Shown: positions 9,485-20,269, counted from the first letter of the stretch. The stretch is DNA of 64,000 bases from Mycolicibacterium porcinum (GCA_001942045.1 MSTD01000019.1:28569-92568); one strand, 5' to 3'. Notes: generated by a model not told the origin, from the sequence alone. Program-made: numbers and translations.

Positions 9485-10270
9485 GTGACAGATGTGCATC
9501 CCGGCGAAGTCGAGCTCGACTTTGCCCGCGAATGGGTGGAGTTCTACGACCCGGAGGACGCGACCCATCTGATCGCGGCCGATATGACGTGGTTGCTGTC
9601 CCGCTGGACGTGTGTGTTCGGCACACCCGCCTGCAAGGGCACCGTCGAGGGGCGCCCCGACGACGGCTGCTGCTCCCATGGAGCGTTCCTTTCTGACGAC
9701 GACGATCGCGCCCGGCTGGACGACGCGGTCAAACAACTGACCGATGAGGACTGGCAGTTCCGCGAGAAAGGCCTGGGCCGCAAGGGCTATCTCGAAGACG
9801 ACGAGTACGACGGCAAGCCCAACCTGCGCACCCGCAAGTACAAGGGAGCGTGCATCTTCCTGAACCGGCCGGATTTCCCGGGCGGAATCGGATGTGCGCT
9901 GCACAGCAAGGCCCTCAAGCTGGGCGTCGAGCCCCTCACCATGAAGCCGGACGTCTGCTGGCAGCTGCCGATCCGGCGCAGCCAGGAGTGGGTCACCCGG
10001 CCCGACGATACCCAGATCCTGCGGACCGTCATCACCGAATACGACCGGCGGGGCTGGGGCGAGGGCGGTGCCGACCTGCACTGGTACTGCACCGGTGATC
10101 CCGCCGCCCATGTCGGTGCCCGGCCGGTGTTCGAGTCGTATGCGCCCGAGCTGACCGCGGTGCTCGGCGAGAAGGCCTATGCCGAGTTGGCCGCGATGTG
10201 CCGGCGCCGCAGTGCCCTCGGGCTCGTCGCTGTCCACCCGGCGACCCGCGCCGCCGAGCACACCGATTGA
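9485..10270 (+). CDS. Cysteine-rich conserved protein, Rv0495c type
   Basis: A 261-residue actinobacterial protein of unknown function. Cysteines cluster as [36 protein letters not shown] and DVCWQLP, a layout reminiscent of metal-binding YkgJ/DUF3109-type proteins, so a bound metal or cluster is likely. GTG 9485 is preferred: a TACCGT hexamer (9472-9477) ends 7 nt before it, suggesting a leaderless mRNA, and the protein-like composition begins there. It is divergent from ppx1 and ends only 4 bp from the regX3 stop. Confidence 0.75.
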   Translation: MTDVHPGEVELDFAREWVEFYDPEDATHLIAADMTWLLSRWTCVFGTPACKGTVEGRPDDGCCSHGAFLSDDDDRARLDDAVKQLTDEDWQFREKGLGRKGYLEDDEYDGKPNLRTRKYKGACIFLNRPDFPGGIGCALHSKALKLGVEPLTMKPDVCWQLPIRRSQEWVTRPDDTQILRTVITEYDRRGWGEGGADLHWYCTGDPAAHVGARPVFESYAPELTAVLGEKAYAELAAMCRRRSALGLVAVHPATRAAEHTD

Positions 10271-10274
10271 GAAC

Positions 10275-10961
10275 TCAGCCCTCCAGCTTGTAACCGAGAC
10301 CTCGAACCGTGACGAGATGCACGGGGTTGGCCGGGTCGGCCTCGATCTTGGACCGCAGCCGTTTCACATGCACGTCAAGGGTTTTGGTGTCGCCCACGTA
10401 GTCGGCGCCCCACACCCGGTCGATGAGCTGGCCACGGGTGAGCACCCGTCCACTGTTGCGCATCAGGTACTCCAGGAGGTCGAACTCCTTGAGCGGCAAC
10501 GTGATCTGCTCCCCGTTGACGCTCACGACGTGCCGTTCGACGTCCATCCGGACCGGGCCGGCCTCGAGCACACCGTCGCCGACCGCGCCGTCGTCGGTGT
10601 CCGCGCCACGGCGCAGCACCGCCCGGATCCGCGCGATCAGTTCGCGGGCCGAATACGGCTTGGTGACATAGTCATCGGCGCCCAGTTCGAGGCCGACGAC
10701 CTTGTCGATCTCGCTGTCGCGTGCGGTGACCATGATCACCGGCACGCTGGAACGGGCACGCAGTTGCTTACAGACGTCGGTACCGCTCATCCCCGGCAGC
10801 ATCAGGTCCAGCAGGACGATGTCGGCGCCGGAGCGCTCGAACTCGGCCAGTGCGGAGGGACCGTCGGCCACCACGGTGGCCTCGAAGCCTTCCTTGCGGA
10901 GCAGGAATGCCAGGGGATCGGCCAGCGACTCCTCGTCCTCAACGATCAACACGCTGGTCAT
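10275..10961 (-). CDS. regX3: Response regulator RegX3
   Basis: A 228-residue OmpR/PhoB-family response regulator. The receiver domain has the phospho-acceptor D52 within LLDLMLPG, the acidic pair ED at 9-10, and the conserved lysine in VTKPYSARELI. The C-terminal winged helix ends with RGLGYKLEG. It partners SenX3 in phosphate-starvation control in mycobacteria. It starts 8 bp after the senX3 stop, whereas M. tuberculosis carries MIRU repeats at this junction. It is convergent with the cysteine-rich gene. Confidence 0.95.
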   Translation of the reverse strand: MTSVLIVEDEESLADPLAFLLRKEGFEATVVADGPSALAEFERSGADIVLLDLMLPGMSGTDVCKQLRARSSVPVIMVTARDSEIDKVVGLELGADDYVTKPYSARELIARIRAVLRRGADTDDGAVGDGVLEAGPVRMDVERHVVSVNGEQITLPLKEFDLLEYLMRNSGRVLTRGQLIDRVWGADYVGDTKTLDVHVKRLRSKIEADPANPVHLVTVRGLGYKLEG

Positions 10962-10969
10962 CGGTCTCG

Positions 10970-12157
10970 CTAATCCTCTCGGTCGTCTGAGTCACTCGTC
11001 GACTCATCGGTTTCGGGATAGGCCGGGATCGACAACGTGAATGTCGACCCGGTGCCCGGCTGACTCCACAGCCGGATGGTTCCGTTGTGGTTCGCGGCCA
11101 CGTGTTTGACGATCGCCAGGCCCAGCCCGGTGCCGCCGGTGGCGCGCGACCGGGCCTTGTCGACCCGGAAGAACCGCTCGAAGACCCGCTCCTGATCGGC
11201 CTTCGCGATTCCGATACCGCGGTCGGTGACCGCGATCTCGACGCTTCCGCCCCGCCGGCGCCGGCTGACGGATATGCCGGATCCGTTGGGCGAGTAGGCA
11301 ATTGCGTTGGACACCAGATTGGCGACGGCAGTCACGAGCAGGGTCTGGTCACCCAGTACCCGGAAACCGGTCGGCGCATCGGTGGTGATGGAGATGTCGG
11401 CCTTGTCGGCGGCCACCTTGTGCCGCGACAGCGCTTCGGACACCACGGTGTCGACGTCGACGGCACCGAGGTCGGGTAGCCGCTCGGCGCCTTGGAGCCG
11501 GGACAGTTCGATCAGCTCGCCGACCATGTCGGCCAGCCGGAGCGATTCGGCGACCATCTTGTCGGAGAATCGGCGCACCATGTCCGGATCGTCGGAGGAG
11601 GCCTGCAGCGCCTCGGCCAGCACGCGCATGGCACCCACCGGGGTCTTGAGCTCGTGGCTGACGTTGGCGACGAAATCCCGCCGGGTCGCTTCCATTCTGG
11701 CGTGCTCGGACTGGTCGTCGGCGTAGACGACGGCGAATCGGCGGTCCTCCTCGGACAGCAGCCGGACCCAGCCGCGGACCGAGATGCCCGAGCGTCCGGG
11801 ATGTGGCAGCTTGCGCGGCGACAGGTCGACGTCGATGGGCTGGCCGGTGGCGAACACCTGCTCGGCGGCCCGCCAGGCCCGGTCGTCGAGAAGCCGGTCG
11901 CGCACGACGCCGAGCTCGGTGGCCCGGTCGTTGGCGTAGACCACGTCGTTGAAGGTGTCGACGACGATGATGCCGTTGGGCGACGCGGAGACGATGTGCT
12001 GCAGCATCTGCGACACCGTCAGGCCGGCCTGCTCAGCCTCGAGACGCCGCCGCTTGGCCACGAGGCGAGGGACGACTGCGGCGGCCACACCCGCACCGAC
12101 GATCAGCGCGAGCAACGACACGACCGCCGTCAGCAGTAACGCCGACACCAAGCTCAC
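10970..12157 (-). CDS. senX3: Sensor histidine kinase SenX3
   Basis: A 395-residue membrane histidine kinase. An N-terminal hydrophobic segment (about residues 3-32) is followed by a PAS-like domain (about 50-150), the dimerisation box [10 protein letters not shown] with H168, and the N, G1 and G2 boxes ([29 protein letters not shown]). With RegX3 it senses phosphate limitation. The GTG start is preceded at exactly 6 nt by TACGAT, so the mRNA may be leaderless, and a GTTCACC core lies just upstream of that hexamer on the same strand. Confidence 0.93.
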   Translation of the reverse strand: MSLVSALLLTAVVSLLALIVGAGVAAAVVPRLVAKRRRLEAEQAGLTVSQMLQHIVSASPNGIIVVDTFNDVVYANDRATELGVVRDRLLDDRAWRAAEQVFATGQPIDVDLSPRKLPHPGRSGISVRGWVRLLSEEDRRFAVVYADDQSEHARMEATRRDFVANVSHELKTPVGAMRVLAEALQASSDDPDMVRRFSDKMVAESLRLADMVGELIELSRLQGAERLPDLGAVDVDTVVSEALSRHKVAADKADISITTDAPTGFRVLGDQTLLVTAVANLVSNAIAYSPNGSGISVSRRRRGGSVEIAVTDRGIGIAKADQERVFERFFRVDKARSRATGGTGLGLAIVKHVAANHNGTIRLWSQPGTGSTFTLSIPAYPETDESTSDSDDRED

Positions 12158-12300
12158 GCGAAAATCGTACGCACCCGGTGAACGTCATCCCAGCAGCGTG
12201 CGGCCAAAACGGGACATGTCACACCGTCAAATACAGGAGTTCGGCTCGCGTTAACCCTCGGTAACCTGCTGTTTGCCCGCAAGTCCGAGTGTCCAGCGAA
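12158..12300 (-). promoter_or_regulatory. senX3-regX3 promoter with PHO-box-like cores
   Basis: Reading the minus strand, TACGAT (12169-12164) ends 6 nt before the senX3 GTG. GTTCACC (12183-12177), identical to the core of actinobacterial PHO boxes, ends 7 bp before that hexamer. On the plus strand GTTAACC (12251-12257) and GGTAACC (12261-12267) form a degenerate repeat. This fits autoregulation by RegX3. The motifs are seen; binding is inferred. Confidence 0.45.
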
Positions 12301-13044
12301 CTATTTCTTGGCGCCCTGCGCGGCGACCGCGGCGGCCCCGGCGGCGGCAGCCTCGGGGTCGAGGTACTCACCCCCGGCGACCAGGGGTTTGAGGTTCTCG
12401 TCGAGTTCGTAGCGCAGCGGGATGCCGGTCGGGATGTTCAAGCCGACCACCTCCTCGTCGGACATTCCGTCGAGGTATTTGACCAGCGCCCGCAGCGAGT
12501 TGCCGTGGGCGGCGATCAGAACGGTCTTGCCGGCCTTGAGGTCGGGCACGATCGTGTCCTCGTAATACGGCACGAACCGCGTCACCACGTCCTTGAGGCA
12601 TTCGGTCAGCGGGCCGCCGCCGATGTCGGCGTAGCGCGGGTCGGCGTCCTGGCTGAACTCGCTGCCCTTCTCGATGGGCGGCGGCGGGGTGTCGTAGCTG
12701 CGCCGCCACGCCATGAACTGCTCGTCGCCGTACTTCTCCTTGGTGGCGGCCTTGTCCAGGCCCTGCAGCGCGCCGTAGTGACGCTCGTTCAGCCGCCAGT
12801 CGCGGTGCACCGGGATCCAGTGCCGGTCGGCGGCGTCCAGGGCGAGGTTCGCCGTGGTGATCGCGCGGCGCAGCAGCGAGGTGTAGACCACGTCGGGCAG
12901 CACGTCGTTCTCGACCAGCAGCTTGCCGCCGCGAACCGCCTCGGTGCGGCCCTTGTCGGTGAGGTCGACGTCGACCCATCCGGTGAACAGGTTCTTCTGG
13001 TTCCAGTCGCTCTCACCGTGGCGGAGCAGGATCAGCGTCGGCAT
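12301..13044 (-). CDS. gpmA: 2,3-bisphosphoglycerate-dependent phosphoglycerate mutase
   Basis: A 247-residue glycolytic enzyme that interconverts 3- and 2-phosphoglycerate. The phosphohistidine motif [12 protein letters not shown] is at the N-terminus, the family block [10 protein letters not shown] follows, and the second histidine is in [13 protein letters not shown]. The C-terminus is Ala-rich. It corresponds to gpm1 (Rv0489). It lies upstream of senX3 and downstream of the YbjN gene, all on the minus strand. Confidence 0.95.
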   Translation of the reverse strand: MPTLILLRHGESDWNQKNLFTGWVDVDLTDKGRTEAVRGGKLLVENDVLPDVVYTSLLRRAITTANLALDAADRHWIPVHRDWRLNERHYGALQGLDKAATKEKYGDEQFMAWRRSYDTPPPPIEKGSEFSQDADPRYADIGGGPLTECLKDVVTRFVPYYEDTIVPDLKAGKTVLIAAHGNSLRALVKYLDGMSDEEVVGLNIPTGIPLRYELDENLKPLVAGGEYLDPEAAAAGAAAVAAQGAKK

Positions 13045-13094
13045 TGGTTAGTCTTCCTCCTCGCGTGCGGGCCGTGTGATCTTCTCACGACCGC

Positions 13095-13592
13095 TCAATC
13101 GTCGATGAGGTGCTCGAACGCTTCCAGGTTCTTCAGCGACTCACCGCGCGAAACCCGCCACTCCCACTCTTTCTGGATCGATGAGCGGAACCCCAGCTCC
13201 AGCAAGGTGTTGAAGTCGGAGTCGACGGCTTCGAGCACCTGACCGAGGACCCGGTCGATCTCGTCGGCGGTGACCGAGTGCAGGGCCATCCGGCCGACGA
13301 GATAGATGTCGCCGACGTTGTCCAGGGTGTAGGCGACGCCGTAGAGCCTGCGATTGCGCTTGAGCAGGAACCGGTAGACGCCTTCGAAATTCTCGTCGGG
13401 CTTGCGGCACACGAACGCCTCGACCCGGACCGAGTGCTCGCCGATGCTCAGGATGGTGTTGGTCTTGAGCTTCCGTTCCCCGGGCAGCTCGACGACGATG
13501 CCGGGCAGCCCACCGTGGGCGCCCTCGTGCCGTTGGTAGACCAGCTCGTGCTCGTCGAGGGTGTCGGTGATGACCTGCGCGACGTCGCTCAT
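13095..13592 (-). CDS. YbjN-domain protein
   Basis: A 165-residue protein with a YbjN/type III secretion chaperone-like fold (Rv0487 type). It contains [20 protein letters not shown] and [20 protein letters not shown]. The function is unknown; family members are cytoplasmic and chaperone-like. Its ATG overlaps the mshA stop by 4 nt (13589-13592), so it is translationally coupled to mycothiol synthesis. Confidence 0.85.
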   Translation of the reverse strand: MSDVAQVITDTLDEHELVYQRHEGAHGGLPGIVVELPGERKLKTNTILSIGEHSVRVEAFVCRKPDENFEGVYRFLLKRNRRLYGVAYTLDNVGDIYLVGRMALHSVTADEIDRVLGQVLEAVDSDFNTLLELGFRSSIQKEWEWRVSRGESLKNLEAFEHLIDD

Positions 13593-14893
13593 GTCCGTAC
13601 CCCCCGGCGCAGCGCGAACCGTCGCCCGGGCCGGCGACCCGAGGGCCTGCGGTGCCGGGAGCGGTAATCGCTCATCGCATGGGTGTAGCTGTTCAGCAGG
13701 GCATCGACGGTGTGCCCCCAGGAGAACTGTGCGGCGTGCGCCCCGGCGGCCAGGCTCAGCGGGCCTGGATCGCGCTGCAGGACGTCGTCGATCGCGGCAG
13801 CCCAGTCGTCGACGTCGTGGCCTTCGACCAGGGCCCCGCTGACGCCGTCGGCCACGGCGACCGGCAGGCCACCGACGGCGGCCGCCACCACCGGCGTGCC
13901 GCAGGCCTGGGCCTCGATGGCGACCAGGCCGAAGGATTCGGAGTAGCTGGGCACGGCGACCAGATCGGCCGCGCGGTACACGTTGACCAGTTGTTCGCGG
14001 GATTGCGGCGGGAGGAATGTCACCCGGTCGGTGATACCCAGTTCGTCGGCCAGGCGAATCAGGGTGTCCGGTTCGGCCAGGCCGCTTCCGGAGGGTCCGC
14101 CGGCGATCAGCACCCGGACCCCGGGCAGCTTGGCGGCGGCGCGCAACAGCACGTCGGGCGCCTTGAGCGGCTGGATCCGGCCCACGAACGCGACCACCTG
14201 TTCGCGGGGGGCGATCCCGAGCACCGCCCGCGCCGCGTCGCGGTCCCCGGGCGTGAAGGCGTCCAGATCGACCCCGGGATGCACTACGTCGATCCGTGTC
14301 GGGTCGGCATGATGCAGTGAAACCAGTTGTTGGGCTTCATGTTCGGTGTTGACGATGAGGCGGTCGGCCTCGTCGACCACCTGCTGCTCCCCCACCGCGC
14401 GCAACGGCGGCTCGGGCGAGTCACCGGCGGCCAGGGCGGCGTTCTTCACCGCGGCCAGGGTGTGCGCGGTGTGCACCAGTGGCACCGCCCAGCGGTCCCG
14501 GGCCAGCCAGCCGACCTGACCCGACAGCCAGTAGTGCGAGTGCACGACGTCGTAATAGCCGGGCTCGTGGGTGGCCTCGGCACGCAGCACCCCAGCGGTG
14601 AACGCGCACAGCTGGGTGGGCAGATCGTATTTGTCCAGGCCCTCGAACGGCCCGGCCACCACGTTGCGGACCAGCACGCCCGGCGCCACCGGGACCACCG
14701 GTGCGTCCGACGACGAGGTGGCCCTGGTGAACACCTCCACCTCGACACCCCGTTTGGCCAGCTGCAATGCGGTCTGCAGCACGTACACATTCATCCCGCC
14801 GGCGTCACCGGTACCCGGTTGCGCCAGGGGCGAAGTATGTACGGATAGCACCGCAACGCGGCGCGGAATCTCGAGGTCCGTGGCTAGACGCAC
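13589..14893 (-). CDS. mshA: D-inositol-3-phosphate glycosyltransferase MshA
   Basis: A 434-residue GT4-family glycosyltransferase that performs the first step of mycothiol synthesis, moving GlcNAc from UDP-GlcNAc to inositol 3-phosphate. Visible features are [20 protein letters not shown] near the N-terminus, [14 protein letters not shown], and the donor-site run [23 protein letters not shown] 14893 (MRLATDLE) agrees with the remembered M. smegmatis protein; the frame upstream is not protein-like. It begins 10 bp after the ROK regulator stop and is coupled to the YbjN gene. Confidence 0.93.
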   Translation of the reverse strand: MRLATDLEIPRRVAVLSVHTSPLAQPGTGDAGGMNVYVLQTALQLAKRGVEVEVFTRATSSSDAPVVPVAPGVLVRNVVAGPFEGLDKYDLPTQLCAFTAGVLRAEATHEPGYYDVVHSHYWLSGQVGWLARDRWAVPLVHTAHTLAAVKNAALAAGDSPEPPLRAVGEQQVVDEADRLIVNTEHEAQQLVSLHHADPTRIDVVHPGVDLDAFTPGDRDAARAVLGIAPREQVVAFVGRIQPLKAPDVLLRAAAKLPGVRVLIAGGPSGSGLAEPDTLIRLADELGITDRVTFLPPQSREQLVNVYRAADLVAVPSYSESFGLVAIEAQACGTPVVAAAVGGLPVAVADGVSGALVEGHDVDDWAAAIDDVLQRDPGPLSLAAGAHAAQFSWGHTVDALLNSYTHAMSDYRSRHRRPSGRRPGRRFALRRGVRT

Positions 14894-14903
14894 ACAGACA
14901 TGT

Positions 14904-16226
14904 CTACACCGCTGCGGATCGGCGGGTTTGAGCGCGCCGCATGGCACCGATCGGATCGGCGTACAGGCCGCCCAGCGAAACGATGCCGGCACTGGCCTCC
15001 TGGACCCGGTTGCCGAACGCCGTCAGCCGGATATCACGGGGCCCCAGCACAGAACGCCGCGCGACCGCGTCCTCCACGACCGGCATGCCCTCGGGGTATT
15101 CGGTGAAGGCCTGGCCACCGAGCACCAGATCGTCGGGGTTGAGCAGATCCCGAAGGAGCGCGACGGCTTCACCGAGGACGCGGGCCCGGTCGGCCAGCAG
15201 CTCGACCGCTTTCTCGTTGCCCTGCCGGGCCGCGCGCAGCACGGTCGCGAGCGTCGAGGACGGCCCCTCGGCGGGGATGATCCGCAGCTTACGGGCGGCG
15301 TTCAGCACCGCCTCGTCGCTCACGGTGGATTCCAATTGCCCTGAGCCACCGAGCAATTCAGACTGCGCGGGCAGACCGGCGATGGTTCCGGGTCCGCTGG
15401 CCGGGGAGTGCACGCGGCCGTCGATGGACAGCGCGTACCCGACGGTCTCGCGGGCGTACACGTACAGGCTGGTCCGGGCCGGGGCGCCGACGGCCTCCGG
15501 CGTGGACCGCCGGCCGCCCAGCAGCAGCTCGGCACCGGCCATCGCGTCGACGTGCGAGGCCACCGACACCGGCAACCCGAGGGCTTCGGCCAGCACCGGC
15601 CCCACCGGGGCGTCGGCCCAGCCGAGCCGGGGGTGGTCGAGGTACCCGGTGGCACTGTCGACGACGCCACCGGCGGCGATACCGACCCACAGCGGACGAC
15701 GGCGGTGCCAGCGACTCAGGTAGCGCCGGGCGCTGGAGGCCAGCGTGGCCAGCGCCGCGGACTGAGGTCCCGACGGGGTCGGCGTCTCGACCACGTCCAG
15801 CGTGCGGCCGAGCAGGTCGGTGGCCACGATGCTGGTGGTCCGCGCGCCGATGTGGATGCCCAGCGTCAGGTACGGCTCGTGGTTGACCTCGACGGGCACG
15901 CGGGGCCGGCCGATGGCCCCCGACACCGCGAGATCGGCGCGCTCACGCAGGATTCCGGCCTCGAGCAGCGCGGTGACCTGACGGTTGACGGTCGCGATGC
16001 TGAGCTGGGTGAGCTGTGCGATGGCGTCCCGGGCGATGGGCCCGCGGGTGCGGACCGCGCTGAACACCGACGCCGCAGCGGCGTCGGGCACCTTCAGCGA
16101 CGGGGCGACGATGTGCAGGAGCCGCGACTGCGGATAACGCGAGGCGGCGGCCAGCGTCCGAGGCGAACGGGCACCGGCGGACGCGGTACGGGGGCTGCGA
16201 CGGGGAGCGGCGATGGCGGTGGTCAC
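14904..16226 (-). CDS. ROK-family transcriptional regulator
   Basis: A 440-residue ROK protein (Rv0485 type). An N-terminal winged helix (about residues 45-105, including [22 protein letters not shown]) precedes a sugar-kinase-like ASKHA domain with [19 protein letters not shown] and VGIAAGGVV. The kinase zinc-binding cysteine cluster is absent, consistent with a repressor or sensor role. GTG 16226 was chosen because AAGGA lies about 9 nt upstream. Rv0485 was reported to regulate a PE/PPE pair in M. tuberculosis. Here it leads the mshA operon and is divergent from the SDR gene. Confidence 0.85.
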   Translation of the reverse strand: MTTAIAAPRRSPRTASAGARSPRTLAAASRYPQSRLLHIVAPSLKVPDAAAASVFSAVRTRGPIARDAIAQLTQLSIATVNRQVTALLEAGILRERADLAVSGAIGRPRVPVEVNHEPYLTLGIHIGARTTSIVATDLLGRTLDVVETPTPSGPQSAALATLASSARRYLSRWHRRRPLWVGIAAGGVVDSATGYLDHPRLGWADAPVGPVLAEALGLPVSVASHVDAMAGAELLLGGRRSTPEAVGAPARTSLYVYARETVGYALSIDGRVHSPASGPGTIAGLPAQSELLGGSGQLESTVSDEAVLNAARKLRIIPAEGPSSTLATVLRAARQGNEKAVELLADRARVLGEAVALLRDLLNPDDLVLGGQAFTEYPEGMPVVEDAVARRSVLGPRDIRLTAFGNRVQEASAGIVSLGGLYADPIGAMRRAQTRRSAAV

Positions 16227-16416
16227 GTGAATGGTCCTTACTGGTTGTCGGCTGGTGGGGAGAGACCACACCTGGCGACTCAGCAGGACGAAAGAACGGT
16301 GTCCGGGTTCAGTCAGGCGCGGCGGGGTGCGCAACAACAACACGCACGCCGCACGAAGCGGGACTGGAGGTTTCCGGACACACGAAGAACTTAGCACGCC
16401 ATCTAATGTTGGTCAG

Positions 16417-17175
16417 GTGACGACATCTCAGTCAGACAAAAGGGTGGCAGTGGTTACCGGCGCCAGCGCCGGAATCGGTGCCGCAACCGCCAAATCCCTT
16501 GCTGCCCTGGGCTTTCACGTGGTCTGCGTGGCCCGTCGGGCAGACCTGATCCAGGCCGTGGCCGACGAGATCGGCGGCACCGCGATTGTGGCGGACGTCA
16601 CTGATCAGGCCGCCGTCGACGCCTTGGCGGCCCAGTTGGACCGGGTGGACGTGCTGGTGAACAACGCCGGCGGGGCCAGGGGGCTGGAGCCGGTGGCCGA
16701 GGCCGACATCGACCACTGGCGCTGGATGTGGGAGTCCAACGTGCTGGGCACCCTGCGGGTCACCCGCGCGCTGCTGCCCAAACTCATCGACTCCGGAGAC
16801 GGGCTGATCATCACCGTCACCTCGATCGCCGCCCTCGAAACCTATGACAACGGCGCCGGCTACACCTCGGCCAAGCACGCCCAGGGCATCCTGCACCGCA
16901 CCCTGCGCAGCGAATTGCTCGGAAAACCGGTGCGGCTCACCGAGGTTGCGCCCGGCATGGTGCAGACCGACTTCTCACTGAACCGGTTCGACGGAGACGA
17001 GCAGCGGGCCGAGAAGGTCTACCAGGGGGTGACGCCGTTGGTGGCCGAGGACATCGCCGAGGTGATCGGTTTCGTCGCTTCACGTCCGTCACACGTCGAC
17101 CTCGACCTGATCGTGATCAGGCCGCGTGATCAGGTCAGCGGGGCCATCGGGTCGCGCTTCAACCGTCAGGCGTGA
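16417..17175 (+). CDS. Short-chain dehydrogenase/reductase
   Basis: A 252-residue classical SDR (Rv0484c type). The cofactor motif is TGASAGIGAATA, NNAG follows at about residue 85, and the catalytic tetrad includes a Ser in ITVTSIAA and YTSAKHAQ. Residues VARRAD after the second strand suggest NADP preference. The substrate is unknown. GTG 16417 fits: a TAATGT hexamer (16404-16409) ends 7 nt before it, suggesting a leaderless mRNA. It is divergent from the ROK regulator. Confidence 0.85.
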   Translation: MTTSQSDKRVAVVTGASAGIGAATAKSLAALGFHVVCVARRADLIQAVADEIGGTAIVADVTDQAAVDALAAQLDRVDVLVNNAGGARGLEPVAEADIDHWRWMWESNVLGTLRVTRALLPKLIDSGDGLIITVTSIAALETYDNGAGYTSAKHAQGILHRTLRSELLGKPVRLTEVAPGMVQTDFSLNRFDGDEQRAEKVYQGVTPLVAEDIAEVIGFVASRPSHVDLDLIVIRPRDQVSGAIGSRFNRQA

Positions 17176-17274
17176 TGCGCCCGCCGGTTTCGACGTCACG
17201 GCTGCACTTCCTCAATTGTCACGACCCTGGTGTCGAAAGCGGCGACCGATGGCCGCAAGGGTGGCCGTAAAAGC

Positions 17275-18603
17275 TCAGCCGCCCGGCGCGGGCTTCGGCG
17301 GTGTGGTGGTCGTGGGGGTGCCGGACAACGTGGGTGCGTCCGTCGGCGTGGCCGGAGCGCTGGCGGGCAGGTTCGTCGGCGAATCCTCCGAGGAGAGCGC
17401 CGACATCGACTTCCACTCGTTCCAGTCCACCGCCCAGTCCCAGATGTCGCCGTCGGCGTAGGACAGGTCGATGCGGGTACCGGTGACCTCGACGGGGTCG
17501 CCGTACATCGCGCTGTTGAAGTACTGCTGCGAGTTCTCCAAGTTGAGGTTGATGCAGCCGTTGGTGACGTTCGTGTTGCCCTGCGAACCGATGCTGTTCG
17601 GGTTGCAGTGGATGAACTCACCGTTGTTGGAGATCCGCACCGCGAAGCGCTCGTGCACGTTGCTGTAGCCCGCGGCGGGGTTGGTCATCCAGAAGTCCTC
17701 GTACTTCTCGGTGACCACGTGGATGCCGCTGCGGGTGACGTTGCGGTCCAGGTCGCCCTCGCCGTAGCTGCAGGGGAAGTCCATGATCACGGCGCCGGAT
17801 CCGTCGAGCACCTGGATGCGGTGGCTGGAGGCCTCGGCCTTGACCACCTGCCGGCGCCCGATCTCGATGTCGAGCGTGGAGTCGGCCGCACCGTAGGCGC
17901 CTTCACCGAAGCTGACCCCGTACAGCGGAGCCTTGACGCTGACCTTGGTTCCGGCCGGGTAGTACTCGCGGGTGCGGTAGTGCACGCGGGAGCCCCCGGC
18001 CTCGTCGGGCAGCCAGGCCCAGCTGCCCTCGACCGGCGGCGTGGTGGTGACCTGGAGGGCCTTCTCGATGGTCGCGCGGTACTTGTCGTCGATCGCGGCG
18101 TCGAACTGCAGGATGATCGGCGCGGCGACGCCGACGACCTGGCCGTCGGCGAGCTGAAACTGACCGTTGACCTGCTTCTGCGGGGCGACGGTGGTGAACT
18201 TGCCCTCCACGGGCTGGGCCTTACCGTCCTGACCGACCACCGAACCGGCCCACTTGTACGTGGAGTCGTAGCCGAGGGGCTCGGTGACAGTGAAGGCGGT
18301 GCGGTCACTGTTGAATTTGCCCGCGACCACCTTGCCGTTGGCGTTGGTCAGGCTCACCCGCTGGAACGAGCCGTTCTCGACCTTCACGCCGACGGGCGCG
18401 GTCGGCAGCACATCCGTGGAGTCGGCGGCAGGCTCGTAGGTCACCGTCGGCGCTGCCGGCTCTTCCGCCTGGGGCGCGGAGATGGGTGATTCTCCCGAGC
18501 AGGCAGCCAGCAGTCCGGCTCCCATTCCGACGGTCAACACCGTCAGGGCACGCCGCCGATTGAACAACGGCGCATCGGCCTCTATATCACCGGCAGGGCT
18601 CAC
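17275..18603 (-). CDS. Lipoprotein L,D-transpeptidase, LdtMt5/LprQ type
   Basis: A 442-residue exported lipoprotein that makes 3-3 peptidoglycan cross-links. It has a signal peptide with an RRR start, a lipobox LLAAC at about residue 35, two Ig-like domains (about 45-260), and a YkuD catalytic domain. The catalytic cysteine is in VTNGCINL, and the upstream histidine is in FIHCNPNS. The common SHGC motif reads TNGC here. The C-terminus is Pro/Thr-rich. It corresponds to Rv0483 (lprQ). It starts 6 bp after the murB stop, linking precursor synthesis and cross-linking. Confidence 0.9.
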   Translation of the reverse strand: MSPAGDIEADAPLFNRRRALTVLTVGMGAGLLAACSGESPISAPQAEEPAAPTVTYEPAADSTDVLPTAPVGVKVENGSFQRVSLTNANGKVVAGKFNSDRTAFTVTEPLGYDSTYKWAGSVVGQDGKAQPVEGKFTTVAPQKQVNGQFQLADGQVVGVAAPIILQFDAAIDDKYRATIEKALQVTTTPPVEGSWAWLPDEAGGSRVHYRTREYYPAGTKVSVKAPLYGVSFGEGAYGAADSTLDIEIGRRQVVKAEASSHRIQVLDGSGAVIMDFPCSYGEGDLDRNVTRSGIHVVTEKYEDFWMTNPAAGYSNVHERFAVRISNNGEFIHCNPNSIGSQGNTNVTNGCINLNLENSQQYFNSAMYGDPVEVTGTRIDLSYADGDIWDWAVDWNEWKSMSALSSEDSPTNLPASAPATPTDAPTLSGTPTTTTPPKPAPGG

Positions 18604-18609
18604 GTGGAT

Positions 18610-19713
18610 CTAGGGTACTGATAGATCGCACCCAATCAGAATCGGCTCGGGGTGCAAAGTGATGCCGAAGCGGTCCCGGACGCCCGCCTGCACCGCTCTG
18701 GCCAGGGCAATCACGTCGGCACTGTTCGCCTCGCCACGATTGGTCAACGCCAGCGCATGCTTGGTGGAAAGCCGCGCCCGCGCCCCGTCACCGGGATAGC
18801 CCTTGGAGAACCCGGCGTGCTCGACGAGCCAGCCCGCGGCCAACTTGACCCCGTCCGGTGCGGGGTAGTGCGGCACCGGTGCGGACTCCGCCGATCCGGC
18901 GGCGGCCCGGAAGGTGGCCTGCACCCGCTCGAACTCGGCCTGCGACACCACCGGGTTGGTGAAGAAGGACCCGACGCTCCAGGTGTCGTGGTCGTGTTCG
19001 TCGAGCACCATGCCTTTGCCCGCGCGCAACTGCAGCACGGTCTGGCGAACCCGCTGCGGGTCGGCGCGCTCGCCCGGCTCGACGCCGAGGGCGTTGGCCA
19101 GCTCGCGGTATCGCAACGGTGCGCTGCGGCCCGTGTCGTCGAGGGCGAACTCGACCTCGAGCACGATCACGGCGTCGGAGTGCTTGAGGATGCTGGTGCG
19201 GTACCCGAACTTGAGTTCTTCCGGTGCGGCCCAACGGACTTCACCCGTGCGGCGGTCCAGCAGCCGCACCCGGCTGATGACGTCGGCGACCTCGACCCCA
19301 TAGGCACCGACGTTCTGCACCGGGGTGGCTCCGGCCGATCCGGGTATCCCGGACAGGCATTCGAGCCCGCCGAGCCCGTGCTCCAGCGAGGCGACGACGA
19401 CGTCGTCGAACACCGCGCCGGCCTCGGCCCGCAGCAGTCTGCCCTCGACCGTGATGGCGGTGTTGGCCACACGCACCACGGTGAGGTCGGGCATGGTGTC
19501 GGCCAGGTCGTCGGCGAGCACCACGTTCGACCCGCCGGCCAGGACGAGTAACGGCTCGTCTCCTGCGCTCAGGGCGCGCAGCACGTCGATGAGCTGATCG
19601 GTGCTGGTGCAGGTGAGCACCCGGGGCGCCACCGGACCGACCCGCAGCGTGGTCAACGGGGCCAGCGCGACCGCCTCGGCAACCGCGACACCGGCAACAT
19701 ACGAACTGACCAC
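18610..19713 (-). CDS. murB: UDP-N-acetylenolpyruvoylglucosamine reductase
   Basis: A 367-residue FAD-dependent MurB that reduces UDP-GlcNAc-enolpyruvate to UDP-MurNAc in the cytoplasm. The FAD site includes [15 protein letters not shown] and [20 protein letters not shown]. The catalytic Ser is in [10 protein letters not shown], and the gene ends with [11 protein letters not shown]. The GTG start is preceded on the minus strand by TACCGT with 8 nt between. Only 26 bp separate it from the divergent DUF2505 gene. The L,D-transpeptidase follows in the same operon. Confidence 0.95.
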   Translation of the reverse strand: MVSSYVAGVAVAEAVALAPLTTLRVGPVAPRVLTCTSTDQLIDVLRALSAGDEPLLVLAGGSNVVLADDLADTMPDLTVVRVANTAITVEGRLLRAEAGAVFDDVVVASLEHGLGGLECLSGIPGSAGATPVQNVGAYGVEVADVISRVRLLDRRTGEVRWAAPEELKFGYRTSILKHSDAVIVLEVEFALDDTGRSAPLRYRELANALGVEPGERADPQRVRQTVLQLRAGKGMVLDEHDHDTWSVGSFFTNPVVSQAEFERVQATFRAAAGSAESAPVPHYPAPDGVKLAAGWLVEHAGFSKGYPGDGARARLSTKHALALTNRGEANSADVIALARAVQAGVRDRFGITLHPEPILIGCDLSVP

Positions 19714-19739
19714 GGGCCGTAACGGTAGCCTGACCAGCT
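19714..19739. promoter_or_regulatory. 26-bp divergent promoter, murB / DUF2505
   Basis: The whole gap between the two start codons is 26 bp. On the plus strand TAGCCT (19726-19731) lies 8 nt before ATG 19740. On the minus strand TACCGT (19727-19722) lies 8 nt before GTG 19713. The two candidate -10 hexamers share the TA step at 19726-19727, so both mRNAs would be nearly leaderless and the two promoters would compete for polymerase. This is inferred from sequence only. Confidence 0.45.
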
Positions 19740-20246
19740 ATGCCGCGATCATTCGACATGGCCAGCGACTACGAAGGCAGCGTCGAACAGGTCCATCGCG
19801 CATTCGCCGACGAGCGGTATTGGCGGGCCCGGCTTGCCGATTCCGGGGCCGACGAAACCAGCCTGGACGCCCTGAACGTGGCCGGCGACGGCGGTATCGG
19901 GGCGGTCACCACACAGATCCTGCGCGCGGACCGGCTGCCCGGGCTGGTGTCGCAGTTCCACCGCGGCGATCTGAGAATCCGGCGCGAGGAGCAGTGGCAG
20001 CCAATCCGGGACGGCTCGGCCCGCGGCACGGTCCATGGCTCGATCTCCGGGGCACCGGTGTCGCTGTCCGGGTCCGCGACGCTTGCCGGCACCGATACCG
20101 GGTCCCGCTTGTCGGTGCACATCACGGTCGAGGTGAGGGTGCCGCTGGTCGGCGGCAAGATCGAGAGTTTCATCGGGTCGCAGCTGGTCGATCTGCTGAA
20201 AGCCGAGCAGCGCTTCACCTCGGTGTGGATCGCCGATCACCCCTGA
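19740..20246 (+). CDS. DUF2505-family protein (first of a tandem pair)
   Basis: A 168-residue START/polyketide-cyclase-like (SRPBCC) protein of the DUF2505 family, equivalent to Rv0481c. It opens MPRSFDMASDYEGSVEQVHRAF and has the late motif VRVPLVGGKIESFIGSQLVD. Such folds form a hydrophobic ligand cavity; the ligand is unknown. The second DUF2505 gene follows 23 bp downstream, and the two proteins align along their length, indicating duplication. Confidence 0.82.
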   Translation: MPRSFDMASDYEGSVEQVHRAFADERYWRARLADSGADETSLDALNVAGDGGIGAVTTQILRADRLPGLVSQFHRGDLRIRREEQWQPIRDGSARGTVHGSISGAPVSLSGSATLAGTDTGSRLSVHITVEVRVPLVGGKIESFIGSQLVDLLKAEQRFTSVWIADHP

Positions 20247-20269
20247 GGGCAGCGGTACCGTCGTTATCC

